Source: Amycolatopsis sp. DSM 110486
GTDB lineage: Bacteria > Actinomycetota > Actinomycetes > Mycobacteriales > Pseudonocardiaceae
NCBI RefSeq assembly: GCF_019468465.1
Contig: NZ_CP080519.1
Coordinates: 7,247,001-7,311,000, forward strand
Direction of reading: 5' to 3'
DNA: 64,000 nt
The notes beneath the pieces were generated by a model. That model saw only the letters and a program-made list of their open reading frames with translations, did not search any database and was not told where the DNA came from. Numbering within the stretch: position 1 is the stretch's first letter; every line of letters starts with the position of its first letter. Below, piece by piece: positions 16,600 to 24,400 of this stretch. The translations under genes and the position numbers were made by a program.

Positions 16600-16866
16600 T
16601 CAGGGTGCGACGGTGCTGTGGTGTTGGAAGGGCCATTGCGCCACCGGACGCGCGAGCAGCTCCTCCGGCGGGTCGGGCAGCCGCGGGGGAACGGCGTTCC
16701 AGCGCGCGATGACCACAACGCGGTCCTGTCCGCCCAGGTAGACGTCGGCACCGGCGAAATGCTCCGTGGCCGTGAGTTCCGGCACGGCGGTGGCCTCGAC
16801 CCAGGACAGCAGGTCTTGCTGGCGGCCCGGCGCTGCGCGGACTTCCCACATCAGTGTGTCGCTCAT
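16600..16866 (-). CDS. Small hypothetical protein, possible ABM-like fold
   Basis: An 88-residue protein starting MSDTLMWEVRAAPGRQQDLL with later pieces TEHFAGADVYLGGQDRVVVI and a proline-rich tail. The beta-alpha-beta spacing is like small monooxygenase or NIPSNAP-type proteins but I do not recognise the family. The ATG at 16866 is the first good start. It lies between the ABM gene and the bsdD-like gene and points the same way as both. It may be cotranscribed with the ABM gene. Confidence 0.55.
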   Translation of the reverse strand: MSDTLMWEVRAAPGRQQDLLSWVEATAVPELTATEHFAGADVYLGGQDRVVVIARWNAVPPRLPDPPEELLARPVAQWPFQHHSTVAP

Positions 16867-16960
16867 GGCCGCGACTCTACTGTGCCGATCGTTACCAATC
16901 CGACCGCAGCCACGGCCGAATGGCTTCGCAGCAACGGCTACGTGCCGCGTGGGGGTCGAC

Positions 16961-17221
16961 CTACTTTGGCCGGATCAGTAACGGCGGCACCGCGGGCACG
17001 TCAGTGGCGGCGGCGATGTCCTGCGCGGTCAGGCGGAACGCTTCGGGGTAGTGCGCACGCTGGGTGCGGCGGGCCGGTTCCGTGCTGCGCCAGGTGTAGC
17101 GGCAGCGCGCGCACTGGTGGACGGTCCACACCCCGGCGACGGGGGAGTCGGCGAGCTTCGCGACATCGGGGTGGTCACAACGGGGGCAGGTCACGGGCGA
17201 GGCTCCTTCCGGGGCGGTCAT
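16961..17221 (-). CDS. bsdD: Small subunit D of non-oxidative hydroxyarylic acid decarboxylase
   Basis: An 86-residue protein with two CxxC zinc-knuckle pairs, TCPRCDHPD and HQCARCRYTW. It closely fits the YclD/BsdD/VdcD family, the small third component of vanillate or 4-hydroxybenzoate decarboxylase operons. The ATG start at 17221 overlaps the ubiD stop (ATGA). It is the last gene of ubiX-ubiD-bsdD. The exact biochemical role of BsdD proteins is unclear; they help decarboxylase activity in host tests. Confidence 0.85.
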   Translation of the reverse strand: MTAPEGASPVTCPRCDHPDVAKLADSPVAGVWTVHQCARCRYTWRSTEPARRTQRAHYPEAFRLTAQDIAAATDVPAVPPLLIRPK

Positions 17222-18639
17222 CGGGCGGCCAGCTTGCGCAGTTTGTCCACCCACGCGGCGGTTTCCGGCAGGTCCTTCACCGGCTGGCTGAAGTGGCCGC
17301 GCTCGTCCGGGGCGACGGGGGTGGTCGCGTCGATGATCATCTTGTGGGTGATGCCCGCCGGGTCGGCCGCCGGATCGAGGGCGACCACGGGCAGGTTCGG
17401 CAGCACCAGCACGTCGCCGGCGGGGTTGACCTTCGTGGACACCGCCCACATGACCCGGGGCAGGTCGAACGGGTCGACGTCCTCGTCGACCACGATCACG
17501 GTCTTCAGGTACCCGAGGCCGTGCGGCGTGGTCATGGCGCGCATGCCGACGGTTTTCGCGAAGCCGCCGTAGCGCGACTTCGTGGAGATGATCGCCAGCA
17601 GGCCGTGGGTGTACATGGCGTTCACCGCCCGCACCTCGGGGAACTCCGCCGTGAGCTGCTGGTGGACCGGCACGCAGGTGTTGGCGGCCATGAGGAAGTC
17701 GATCTCGGTCCACGGCATCCCGAGGTAGAGCGACTCGAACACCGGGTGCGTGCGGTAGGAGATCCGGTCGATCCGGATCACGGGCATGCTGCGCCCGCCG
17801 GAGTAGTGGCCGGTGAACTCGCCGAACGGGCCCTCCAGCTCGCGGCGCCGGCCGACGATCACGCCCTCCAGCACCACTTCCGCGCCCCACGGCACGTCGA
17901 GGCCGGTCAGCGGCGCGGCGGTGACGGGGGCGGGGGCACCGCGCAGGGCGCCGGCCAGCTCGTACTCGTTCTGGTCGTAGGCCAGGGGAGTGGCGGCGAC
18001 GATGGGGATCACCGGGTCGTTGCCCAGCGCGATCGCCACCGGCAGGTCCTCGCCCGCGCGCTCGGCCTTGGCCAGCTGGAGCGCGATGTCGTGCATCGGC
18101 ACGGGCTGGATGCCCAGCTCGGCGGGGCCTTTCACCTGCAGGCGGTAGATGCCGACGTTCTGCTTGCCGTCGTTGCCGGGGTCCTCGGGATCGCGCGAGA
18201 CGACGGCGGCCTTGTCGAGGTAGAAGCCGCCGTCGCCGTCGTTGAGGCGGAACAGGGGCAGCACGGAGAACAGGTCGACGTCGTCGCCTTCGAGCACGTT
18301 TTCGGCCCACGGCGGGTCTTCGCGGCGCTCCACGGGCACGGGGAAGGTCTCCCAGCGGCGGATGAACTCGGCGACCTGGTCCTTCACGCCCGTGTCGGCG
18401 GGCAGACCCAGCGCGAGCGCGTGGTTGGCCCAGGAACCGTGGACGTTGAGGGCGACCCGGGCGTCGGTGAAGCCTTCGAGGTTGTCGAAATACAACGCGG
18501 GGGCGGCGTCGCCGAGCTTCGGCGCGGCGTTGGCGGCCGCGGCGAGGTCGGGCTCGGGGGAGACCTGCTCGGTCACCCGGACCAGCTGGCCTTCTTTGTC
18601 GAGCGTGGTCAGGAACGACCTGAGGTCGTCGTGGGGCAT
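17218..18639 (-). CDS. bsdC: UbiD-family prenylated-FMN decarboxylase (BsdC/VdcC type)
   Basis: A 473-residue UbiD enzyme that reversibly decarboxylates hydroxyaryl or unsaturated acids using prenylated FMN. The segments GNDPVIPIVAATPLAYDQNE, EFTGHYSGG and DIDATTPVAPDERG-like C-terminal region (IIDATTPVAPDERG) match the family. The length equals that of vanillate/4-hydroxybenzoate decarboxylases. The ATG at 18639 has AGGAGG upstream and lies 31 bases inside the ubiX 3' end. UbiX next door supplies the cofactor and BsdD follows by an ATGA overlap. Substrate is probably a small hydroxybenzoate; this is inferred from operon structure and the MarR regulator. Confidence 0.88.
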   Translation of the reverse strand: MPHDDLRSFLTTLDKEGQLVRVTEQVSPEPDLAAAANAAPKLGDAAPALYFDNLEGFTDARVALNVHGSWANHALALGLPADTGVKDQVAEFIRRWETFPVPVERREDPPWAENVLEGDDVDLFSVLPLFRLNDGDGGFYLDKAAVVSRDPEDPGNDGKQNVGIYRLQVKGPAELGIQPVPMHDIALQLAKAERAGEDLPVAIALGNDPVIPIVAATPLAYDQNEYELAGALRGAPAPVTAAPLTGLDVPWGAEVVLEGVIVGRRRELEGPFGEFTGHYSGGRSMPVIRIDRISYRTHPVFESLYLGMPWTEIDFLMAANTCVPVHQQLTAEFPEVRAVNAMYTHGLLAIISTKSRYGGFAKTVGMRAMTTPHGLGYLKTVIVVDEDVDPFDLPRVMWAVSTKVNPAGDVLVLPNLPVVALDPAADPAGITHKMIIDATTPVAPDERGHFSQPVKDLPETAAWVDKLRKLAAR

Positions 18640-19214
18640 GGGTCCTCCTGCGGGTTCAGCCCGGTCCAGCGGCGGGCCGCGGGCGCGGACAGGCCGAACT
18701 GGTCGAGCACGCGCGCGACGACGTGGTCGAGCACGTCGTCGAGCGACTGCGGGTGGTTGTAGAAGGCCGGCATCGGCGGCACCATGACCGCGCCCATGCG
18801 GGTGAGCGCGAGCATGTTCTCCAGGTGGATCTCCGAAAGCGGCGTCTCGCGCGGGACCAGCACGAGCTTGCGCCGCTCCTTGAGCACCACGTCGGCGGCG
18901 CGGCCCAGTAGGCCGTCGGCGTAGCCGGTGCGGATGCCGGCGAGGGTTTTCATGCTGCACGGCACCACGATCATGCCGTCGGTGCGGAACGAGCCCGACG
19001 AGATCGAGGCCGCCTGGTCCTCGGGCGAGTGCACGACGTCGGCCAGTTCACCGACTTCGCGCGCGGACAGCGAGGTCTCCAGGTGGATGGTGGTGCGCGC
19101 CCAGCGGCTGAGCACAAGGTGCGTCTCCACGTCCGGCATCGCGCGCAGCACCTCGAGCAGCCGGATGCCGAACGGGGCGCCGGTCGCGCCCGTCATGCCG
19201 ACGATCAGCCGCAC
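18609..19214 (-). CDS. ubiX: UbiX-type flavin prenyltransferase
   Basis: A 201-residue flavoprotein that prenylates FMN for the UbiD partner. It opens RLIVGMTGATGAPFGIRLLE, the FMN-binding start of the family, and contains SGSFRTDGMIVVPCSMKTLA and LVPRETPLSEIHLENM, both conserved. The GTG start at 19214 is preceded by GGAGGAGG. The 3' end overlaps ubiD by 31 bases. It heads the ubiX-ubiD-bsdD operon, divergent from a MarR gene across a perfect palindrome. Confidence 0.9.
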   Translation of the reverse strand: MRLIVGMTGATGAPFGIRLLEVLRAMPDVETHLVLSRWARTTIHLETSLSAREVGELADVVHSPEDQAASISSGSFRTDGMIVVPCSMKTLAGIRTGYADGLLGRAADVVLKERRKLVLVPRETPLSEIHLENMLALTRMGAVMVPPMPAFYNHPQSLDDVLDHVVARVLDQFGLSAPAARRWTGLNPQEDPCPTTTSGRS

Positions 19215-19250
19215 GGCGGCACCTCCTCCGGGGTGTCGTTCACTGGATAA

Positions 19251-19264
19251 GTTCGTATACGAAC
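19251..19264. promoter_or_regulatory. Perfect 14-bp palindrome between ubiX and marR
   Basis: GTTCGTATACGAAC is its own reverse complement. It lies midway in the 69-base gap between the divergent ubiX and marR starts, so it is the obvious MarR operator for both promoters. MarR proteins commonly bind 14-20 bp palindromes centred like this. Confidence 0.7.
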
Positions 19265-19283
19265 CGTTCGCATTCATACTAAC

Positions 19284-19700
19284 ATGGCGATCATGACGAG
19301 CCGGATGGACGAGTCGGTCTTCCACGCGCTGCGGCGCGCGATGCAGGAGCACGGGGCCCGTTGGCAGGCGACGCTGCCGGGGCTCACGAAGCCGCAGTAC
19401 GCCGTGCTGGTGGCGATCTCGGAGACGCCGGGGCTCGACCAGGCGTCGGCCGGGCAGCGGGCGGCCACGGACAAGGCGACGCTCGCGAACCTGCTGCTGC
19501 GCCTGGAAGAACGCGGGTTGATCACGCGCACCGTGGGTGCCGATCGGCGCCGCCGCGAGCTGCGGCTCACACCGGCGGGGGAGGAGCTGCTCGCCACGGC
19601 GATGCCTGTCGTCGATCGGGTGAACGAGTCGATGCTCGCGCCGCTCGACGACGAGGAACGGCGCCAGCTCGTGGCGCTGCTCACCAAATTGGCGCTGTGA
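19284..19700 (+). CDS. MarR-family regulator, probable control of the ubiX-ubiD-bsdD operon
   Basis: A 138-residue winged-helix dimer protein. The recognition region TKPQYAVLVAISETPGLDQA and wing RLEERGLITRTVGADRRRRE, followed by LTPAGEELL, is textbook MarR. The ATG at 19284 has no clear ribosome site; ATGs at 19293 and 19305 are in frame, so the exact start is uncertain. It is divergent from ubiX and the shared 14-bp palindrome is 20 bases upstream. MarR members beside aromatic decarboxylases respond to phenolic acids; this is inference here. Confidence 0.85.
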   Translation: MAIMTSRMDESVFHALRRAMQEHGARWQATLPGLTKPQYAVLVAISETPGLDQASAGQRAATDKATLANLLLRLEERGLITRTVGADRRRRELRLTPAGEELLATAMPVVDRVNESMLAPLDDEERRQLVALLTKLAL

Positions 19701-19745
19701 GGCCCGGTAGGGTCGGGCGATCGGCACCGGAGCTGAGGAGGGCAC

Positions 19746-20840
19746 GTGGCGGGACCGCTGAGCGGACTGAAGGTCGTGGAGCTGGCCGGGATCGGCCCGG
19801 GCCCGCACGCGTGCATGGTGCTCGCCGACCTGGGGGCCGACGTCGTGCGCGTGGAGCGTCCGTCTGGCTCGCTCGACCTCACCGGCGGCAAGGCGGACCC
19901 GTTGCTGCGCGGCCGGCGTTCCGTCGCGGCCGACCTGAAGACACCCGAAGGCCGTGACCTCGTGCTGCGGCTCGCCGCGAAGGCCGACGTGCTCGTGGAG
20001 GGCCTGCGTCCCGGCGTGACCGAACGCCTCGGCGTCGGCCCGGCCGACTGCCACGCGCTCAACCCGCGGCTGGTGTACGGCCGGATGACCGGCTGGGGCC
20101 AGGAGGGCCCGCTGGCGCAGCGCGCCGGGCACGACATCAACTACATCGGGCTCGTCGGCGTGCTCAACGCGATCGGCCGCGCGGGCGAGCGGCCGGTGCC
20201 GCCGCTCAACCTCGTGGGCGACTTCGGCGGCGGATCGATGTTCCTGCTCGTCGGCGTGCTTTCCGCGCTGTGGGAACGGGAGCGCACGGGCCTGGGCCAG
20301 GTCGTGGACGCCGCGATGGTCGACGGCACGAGCGTGCTCGCGCTGATGGTGTGGTCGTTGCGAGGCCTCGGCGTGTGGTCCGACGAGCGCGGCGTGAACC
20401 TGCTCGACGGCGGCGCGCCCTTCTACGACACCTACGTGTGCGCGGACGGCCGCTACGTCGCCGTCGGCGCACTGGAGCCGCAGTTCTACGCGGCACTGCT
20501 CGCCGGGCTCGGCCTGGAATCCGCGGATCTGCCGCCGCAGCTGGAGAAAACGAGCTGGCCGACGCTGCGGGCCGAGTTCACCAAGGCGTTCCTCTCGCGC
20601 ACGCGCGACGAGTGGGCCGAGGTGTTCGGCGGCGTCGACGCGTGCGTCACCCCGGTGCTGGAGCCGGACGAGGTCGCGGCGCACCCGCACATCGCGGCGC
20701 GCGCCGGCCTGGTCGAGCTCGACGGGGTGCTGCAGCCCGCTCCCGCGCCGCGGTTTTCGCGGACGGCACCGGATCTGCCGTCTTCGCCGCCGAAGCCGGG
20801 CGCCGACACGGAAGCGGTCATCGCCGACTGGGGCGTGTGA
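19746..20840 (+). CDS. Class III CoA-transferase family, alpha-methylacyl-CoA racemase-like
   Basis: A 364-residue CaiB/BaiF-fold enzyme. It starts with [20 protein letters not shown] and [14 protein letters not shown], typical of the family, and the segment [13 protein letters not shown] contains the histidine-aspartate pair conserved in alpha-methylacyl-CoA racemases rather than the formyl/succinyl-CoA transferases. The GTG at 19746 follows GAGGAGG. Its 3' end overlaps a convergent MFS remnant by 23 bases. It should epimerise 2-methyl acyl-CoAs for beta-oxidation; a CoA-transferase role cannot be excluded. Confidence 0.87.
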   Translation: MAGPLSGLKVVELAGIGPGPHACMVLADLGADVVRVERPSGSLDLTGGKADPLLRGRRSVAADLKTPEGRDLVLRLAAKADVLVEGLRPGVTERLGVGPADCHALNPRLVYGRMTGWGQEGPLAQRAGHDINYIGLVGVLNAIGRAGERPVPPLNLVGDFGGGSMFLLVGVLSALWERERTGLGQVVDAAMVDGTSVLALMVWSLRGLGVWSDERGVNLLDGGAPFYDTYVCADGRYVAVGALEPQFYAALLAGLGLESADLPPQLEKTSWPTLRAEFTKAFLSRTRDEWAEVFGGVDACVTPVLEPDEVAAHPHIAARAGLVELDGVLQPAPAPRFSRTAPDLPSSPPKPGADTEAVIADWGV

Positions 20841-21096
20841 CGGGCACCGGTTCCTCGCTGCGTCGCGGGGCGAGCGCCGGCACGGCCACCGCGACCACGG
20901 CGCCGCACGCGCCGACGAAGACGAACACCGCCGGGTAGCCCAGCGACAGGGAGATCTGGCCGACCAGCAGCGGGCCGAACGCGAGCGTCTGGTTCAGCGC
21001 GGCCACGAGGCAGCCGAAGATCACGATCGCGGCGAGGGCCACTCTCCGTTGGTAGTGCGTCCAGGGGAGGTGGCCGAGCCGGGCGGGCCGCGGCAC
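20818..21096 (-). pseudogene. MFS transporter remnant with internal deletion
   Basis: The 92-codon frame has a usable GTG at 21096 after AAAGGGA. It reads like the cytoplasmic start and first membrane helix of a transporter (RRVALAAIVIFGCLVAALNQ) joined directly to a terminal helix region (PLLVGQISLSLGYPAVFVFV) and a basic tail. Complete MFS proteins are four to five times longer. I infer an in-frame internal deletion that kept both ends. Alternatively it is a genuine two-helix membrane protein. It overlaps the convergent racemase gene by 23 bases. Confidence 0.55.
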
Positions 21097-21121
21097 GTCA
21101 GTCCCTTTCGGACATCAGTGC

Positions 21122-21147
21122 GAAGCGGCCGCGGGTGGTGCCGCTTC
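21122..21147. terminator. Hairpin upstream of the MFS remnant
   Basis: GAAGCGGC (21122-21129) pairs with GCCGCTTC (21140-21147) around a 10-base loop. Along the minus strand it comes just after the stronger hairpin at 21157-21193 and before the MFS remnant's start, so it may act as a second terminator. Confidence 0.5.
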
Positions 21148-21156
21148 GGTTACCGC

Positions 21157-21193
21157 GGTACCGCCCCGCCGAGGGTGGTGGCGGGGCGGTACC
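21157..21193 (-). terminator. Strong 14-bp hairpin closing the micro-ORF operon
   Basis: GGTACCGCCCCGCC (21157-21170) pairs without mismatch with GGCGGGGCGGTACC (21180-21193) around a 9-base loop. It starts 19 bases after the stop of the 34-codon minus-strand ORF, so it is well placed to end that transcript. Confidence 0.7.
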
Positions 21194-21211
21194 TGATCGG
21201 GCGCGGTGGGG

Positions 21212-21316
21212 TCACCAATCGGCGCCGGAGACCACCTCGGCGGGCGGCACGGTCTCGGCACCGAGCGCGCACGCCAGGGCGGCGAGCTCGGCGGTCTGGA
21301 CGGCCGGCGGGTTCAC
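21212..21316 (-). CDS. 34-residue micro-ORF, second of a coupled pair ending Ala-Asp-Trp
   Basis: The GTG at 21316 overlaps the TGA of the 14-codon ORF (GTGA), so it would be translated by reinitiation. The product begins MNPPAVQTAELAALACALGA and ends VPPAEVVSGADW, with a single cysteine and an alanine/leucine-rich helix. Both this and the preceding micro-peptide end in ADW and both stops sit in the context TGGTGA. I do not recognise the family. It could be a peptide precursor, a regulatory peptide, or a fragment of a lost gene. No RiPP modification enzyme is seen nearby. Confidence 0.4.
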   Translation of the reverse strand: MNPPAVQTAELAALACALGAETVPPAEVVSGADW

Positions 21317-21357
21317 CAGTCGGCCTTGGGGGCGAGGGAAACAGAGTTCGTCGTCAC
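21313..21357 (-). CDS. 14-residue micro-ORF with good ribosome site
   Basis: GTG at 21357 is preceded by AAAGGAG at 8 bases' spacing, one of the best ribosome sites in the window. It encodes MTTNSVSLAPKADW. The GTG overlaps the TGA of the preceding 202-codon gene (GTGA) and its own TGA overlaps the GTG of the following 34-codon ORF, so three frames are chained. The strong ribosome site argues that a 14-residue peptide is really made. Leader-peptide attenuation is possible but there is no structural gene directly downstream except an MFS remnant. Function unknown. Confidence 0.45.
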   Translation of the reverse strand: MTTNSVSLAPKADW

Positions 21358-21962
21358 GGGACAGGCTCCTTTGCTCGATCGGCGGAAGGGGGCACGAGCG
21401 GGGAGAGGGGAAGTCTCGGAGTGGGCAGTGCCGGAGTGGGCAGTGCCGGAGTGGGAGAGGCCTCGGAAAGGGAAGTCTCCCCGTGGGAGGTTTCGGAGCG
21501 GCAGGTGGAGACAGTGGAATGGCCGCGTACGCGCCCCTTGGTGCCGCCCGCGGTCACCGGTCGGCCCCCTCGGCCGGCCGGGTCCGCCACGAGCAGCACC
21601 CCGGGATCGGGCACCGCGCCCAGACCCCGCACGGCGGCGGCCGGCGGCCGCGACGCCCCGGGACCGAGAACGAGGACGTCGCGGACGCCCTCGAGGAGTC
21701 CGTCGTCGGACCGCGGGCTGTGCCCGGGGTGCGCCATTCGCCCTGGCGCTCCGACCGGATCCGTGCGGCCGATTTCCCGGCTGCGTGAGCCCGCCATCCG
21801 GGCCGTCGGCGCGCCCTGGCCCGTGTCGCCAATTTCGCGCACGGCGGCTCGGAGCGCCTCGTCGGCGGCCCCCGGCAGGCAGCGCAGGGTTGCCGCGGAA
21901 GGGGTCGCGCACACCCACGCGGAGGACTCGGGAGTCCTCGGGTGAACGGACGTGGCGGCCAT
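21354..21962 (-). CDS. Hypothetical protein, leaderless gene leading the micro-ORF operon
   Basis: A 202-codon frame with actinomycete-like third-position GC in its middle. I do not recognise the family. The start MAATSVHPRTPESSAWVCATP at ATG 21962 is favoured because a sigma70-like promoter (21971-21999) ends 8 bases before it, the geometry of leaderless transcripts. The middle holds acidic/aliphatic strands (LLEGVRDVLVLGPGAS, PDPGVLLVADPAGRGG), while the last 55 residues are S/T/P-rich with an exact 15-base repeat (21418-21447) encoding the repeated unit PTPAL. The stop overlaps the next micro-ORF. The tail may be a linker or may show decay. A LysR gene lies upstream on the same strand. Confidence 0.45.
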   Translation of the reverse strand: MAATSVHPRTPESSAWVCATPSAATLRCLPGAADEALRAAVREIGDTGQGAPTARMAGSRSREIGRTDPVGAPGRMAHPGHSPRSDDGLLEGVRDVLVLGPGASRPPAAAVRGLGAVPDPGVLLVADPAGRGGRPVTAGGTKGRVRGHSTVSTCRSETSHGETSLSEASPTPALPTPALPTPRLPLSPLVPPSADRAKEPVP

Positions 21963-21970
21963 GATCACGA

Positions 21971-21999
21971 AGCGTAGGGAGCCGGGTGGTGGTGAACAA
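21971..21999 (-). promoter_or_regulatory. Sigma70-like promoter for the leaderless gene
   Basis: On the minus strand TTGTTC (21999-21994) and TACGCT (21976-21971) are separated by exactly 17 bases. The ATG at 21962 follows the -10 element by 8 bases, so transcription should begin at or next to the start codon. Confidence 0.6.
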
Positions 22000-22017
22000 C
22001 GCCATCGCGCGGCGGGA

Positions 22018-22953
22018 TCATTGCACGCGGCGTAACGGTCGCGACATGCGTTTGCCGTGGGTGCGGGCGATGCGCGCGAGGGTCTGCACGCTGCCGGCGA
22101 CGGTGGAGCTGCGGTGCCATGCCAGGAAGATCGTGCGGCCGGAGAACGACGGGTCGTCGATGGGGATGCGGGTGATGCGGGGGTGCTGGTGGTCGTTCAT
22201 GCCCTCCGGCACCACCGACACGCCGATTCCCGCGCCGACCATGGACTCGACGACGAACAGGTCGTTGCCCTCCACCGTGATCCGCGGGACGAAGCCGGCC
22301 CGCGCGCACGCGTTGACCATGTGCGTGCGGCTGCTCGAACCCGGTTCCATGGCGACGAACGGCCGCTCGCTCACCTCCCGCAGCGACACGCGCTTGCGCC
22401 CGGCGAGGTCGTCGCCGACGGGGACGGCCAGCAGCAGCGACTCGGTGAACAGCGGCTCCACCACGAGGTCCGACTCGGTCGGCGCCACCGACGAGAAGGC
22501 GGCGTCGGCGTCGCCGCGCAGCAGCGTCTCGACGACGCCGGTGGCCGGGCTTTGCGTGCAGCGCAGGCGCAGCTCGGGCCGTTCGGCGAGCAGGTCGGCC
22601 AGTACGCCCGGCACGAACCCCAGCCCCAGCGAGTACGTGTGCGCGATCCGCAGGAGCCGTTGCGGCTCGCCGGCGTCCGCGAGCGCCGCACCGACCGCGT
22701 CGGACCGCGCGCGCAGCACGGCGTGCGCTTCGCGCACCAGCACGTGGCCCGCCGGCAGCATCCGCACGCGGCGGCCGTCCTGCTCCACGAGCCGGATCTC
22801 CAGCTTCCGCTCCAGCGCGCGGATCCCGCGCTGGACCGTCGCCACGCTCACGCCGAGCTCCACGGCGGTCTGCCCGAAGTGCTCGGTGTCGGCGAAGCTC
22901 AGCAGCAGCTCCAGGTCCGCGAAAGTGACCTTGCCGGCGCGTCCGTCGTCCAC
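22018..22953 (-). CDS. LysR-family transcriptional regulator
   Basis: A 311-residue regulator. The winged HTH is LLLSFADTEHFGQTAVELGV followed by SVATVQRGIRALERKLEIRL. The substrate-binding half covers about residues 95-300 and contains the FAM/SSR-type anion pocket segment AMEPGSSSRTHM. The GTG at 22953 starts VDDGRAGKVTF; an upstream ATG at 23040 would add an unconserved arginine-rich tail. It is divergent from an MFS exporter at 23146, the usual target arrangement, and an AGGTGAC/GTCACCT inverted repeat (22979-23008) lies just upstream of its start. Confidence 0.87.
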   Translation of the reverse strand: MDDGRAGKVTFADLELLLSFADTEHFGQTAVELGVSVATVQRGIRALERKLEIRLVEQDGRRVRMLPAGHVLVREAHAVLRARSDAVGAALADAGEPQRLLRIAHTYSLGLGFVPGVLADLLAERPELRLRCTQSPATGVVETLLRGDADAAFSSVAPTESDLVVEPLFTESLLLAVPVGDDLAGRKRVSLREVSERPFVAMEPGSSSRTHMVNACARAGFVPRITVEGNDLFVVESMVGAGIGVSVVPEGMNDHQHPRITRIPIDDPSFSGRTIFLAWHRSSTVAGSVQTLARIARTHGKRMSRPLRRVQ

Positions 22954-23145
22954 CCGTCCGATTATCCGCCGAGGGTCGAGGTGACGGATGTCGCTGCGAA
23001 TGTCACCTTTCCGGCCTGGTCGTGCGGGATGTCGTTCCACCAGCCGCGATGCAAGTGCCGGATGGCGCGAGAGAGGGGTCCGAAAGTACCGTTGCCGCTG
23101 CCCCGATGGTCATTTCGGCGGCCCGGTCCCGCTATCGTCATCCGG

Positions 23146-24390
23146 ATGCGGGGGCTGGGGGCGGATTTCCGACGGTTGTGGTGGGCGTTCACCGCGAGCG
23201 AGACGGGTTCGGCCATCGGCTACGGCGCGATGCCCCTCGTGGCGGTGCTGATCCTGCACGCGTCCGCCGCAGAGGTGTCCCTGCTCGCCGCGATCCCCGG
23301 CCTCGCCGGCGCGCTGATCTCCCTGCCGATCGGCGGGTTCGTGGAGTTCCGGCGGAAACGGCCGGTGATGATCACCGCCGACGTCGTGCGGTTCGTCGCC
23401 CTCGCGAGCGTGCCGGTGGCGATCGGGCTCGGCGCGGTGTCGCTGGCTCAGCTGTACGTGGTCGGTGTCGTGCAGACGGTCGCGCTCGTCGCCTTCACCG
23501 CTGCCAGCGGAGCGCACCTACGGGCACTGGTCACCGCGCGCCAGCGCGCCGAAGCCGCCAGCCGCTTCGAAGCCGCGAGTTGGACGGTGAACTCCGCCGG
23601 GCCACCCGTCGGCGGAGTGCTGGTCTCCCTGACCGGCCCGGCCGTGACGATGCTGGTCGACGCCGTCTCCTACCTCGCGTCCGCACTGGGCGTGCGCTCG
23701 CTGCGCAGCCCCGAGCCACCGCCGCCCGCGCGCACCACGTCGGCGCACGTCGGTCGCGACCTGCTCGAGGGCTGGCGCTACCTGCTGCACAGCCGCGAAC
23801 TCGCGCTTCTGTTCGGCAACGCGCTGCTCTTCGGCTCCGCCGTGCTCGCCATCTCGCCGCTGGAGACCGTGTTCATGCTCGACGACCTGGGCTTCCGTCC
23901 GTGGCAGTACGGCCTCGTCATCGGCCTGCCCTGCCTGGGCGGCGTCCTGGGTGCCCGCCTCGCACCCCGCCTGGCGGCGCGCTTCGGCACGCGCCGGGTG
24001 CTGGTCTGGGCCGGGATCGCCCGCACGCCATGGGTGTTGGCCATCCCGTTCGTGGGGCCCGGCCTCGGCGGCGTGCTCGCGTTCCTGGCGATCGACACCC
24101 TGCTGCTGCTCGGCGCCGGGGTGTTCAACCCGCTGTTCAGCGCCCACCGCATGACGTTGACGCGCGAGGACATGATGGCGCGAGTCCTCGCCGGCTGGTC
24201 CGCCGGCAGCCGCCTGGTCCGGCCGCTGTTCATCGTCGCCGCGGGCCTCCTCGCGAGCGCCACGGACGTCCGGGTCGCGATCGCCGCCGCGGGTGTCCTT
24301 TGTGTCCTCAGTGTCCCGTTGCTCCTGGTCCCCGGAACCCGCGAAACCAGCACGGAACCTGACTCGATTACCCCCGCGACCGGCGGCTAG
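23146..24390 (+). CDS. MFS exporter (MdfA/enterobactin-exporter-like)
   Basis: A 414-residue protein with about ten to twelve helices. It begins LWWAFTASETGSAIGYGAMP and has the arginine-rich loop PIGGFVEFRRKRPVMITADV and, in the second half, GARLAPRLAARFGTRRVLVW, as in the EntS-like MFS family common in actinomycetes. The ATG at 23146 is chosen by domain start; no strong ribosome site is visible. It is divergent from a LysR regulator. It probably exports a drug-like or self-made compound; substrate unknown. Confidence 0.85.
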   Translation: MRGLGADFRRLWWAFTASETGSAIGYGAMPLVAVLILHASAAEVSLLAAIPGLAGALISLPIGGFVEFRRKRPVMITADVVRFVALASVPVAIGLGAVSLAQLYVVGVVQTVALVAFTAASGAHLRALVTARQRAEAASRFEAASWTVNSAGPPVGGVLVSLTGPAVTMLVDAVSYLASALGVRSLRSPEPPPPARTTSAHVGRDLLEGWRYLLHSRELALLFGNALLFGSAVLAISPLETVFMLDDLGFRPWQYGLVIGLPCLGGVLGARLAPRLAARFGTRRVLVWAGIARTPWVLAIPFVGPGLGGVLAFLAIDTLLLLGAGVFNPLFSAHRMTLTREDMMARVLAGWSAGSRLVRPLFIVAAGLLASATDVRVAIAAAGVLCVLSVPLLLVPGTRETSTEPDSITPATGG

Positions 24391-24400
24391 CGTGAGACCC

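Noticed and set aside
21151..21215. A third overlapping micro-ORF (start MTPPRPIRYRPATTLGG) after the 34-codon ORF on the minus strand, again with a GTGA overlap.
   Set aside because: Most of it lies in the 14-bp terminator-like hairpin at 21157-21193, so its sequence is explained by the hairpin; no ribosome site and no ADW end.
21212..21357. The ADW peptides as RiPP precursors of a known class (PEARL substrates, cyclophanes or similar).
   Set aside because: No lantibiotic-dehydratase-like, radical SAM, ATP-grasp or other peptide-modifying enzyme is encoded nearby, so a class cannot be assigned.
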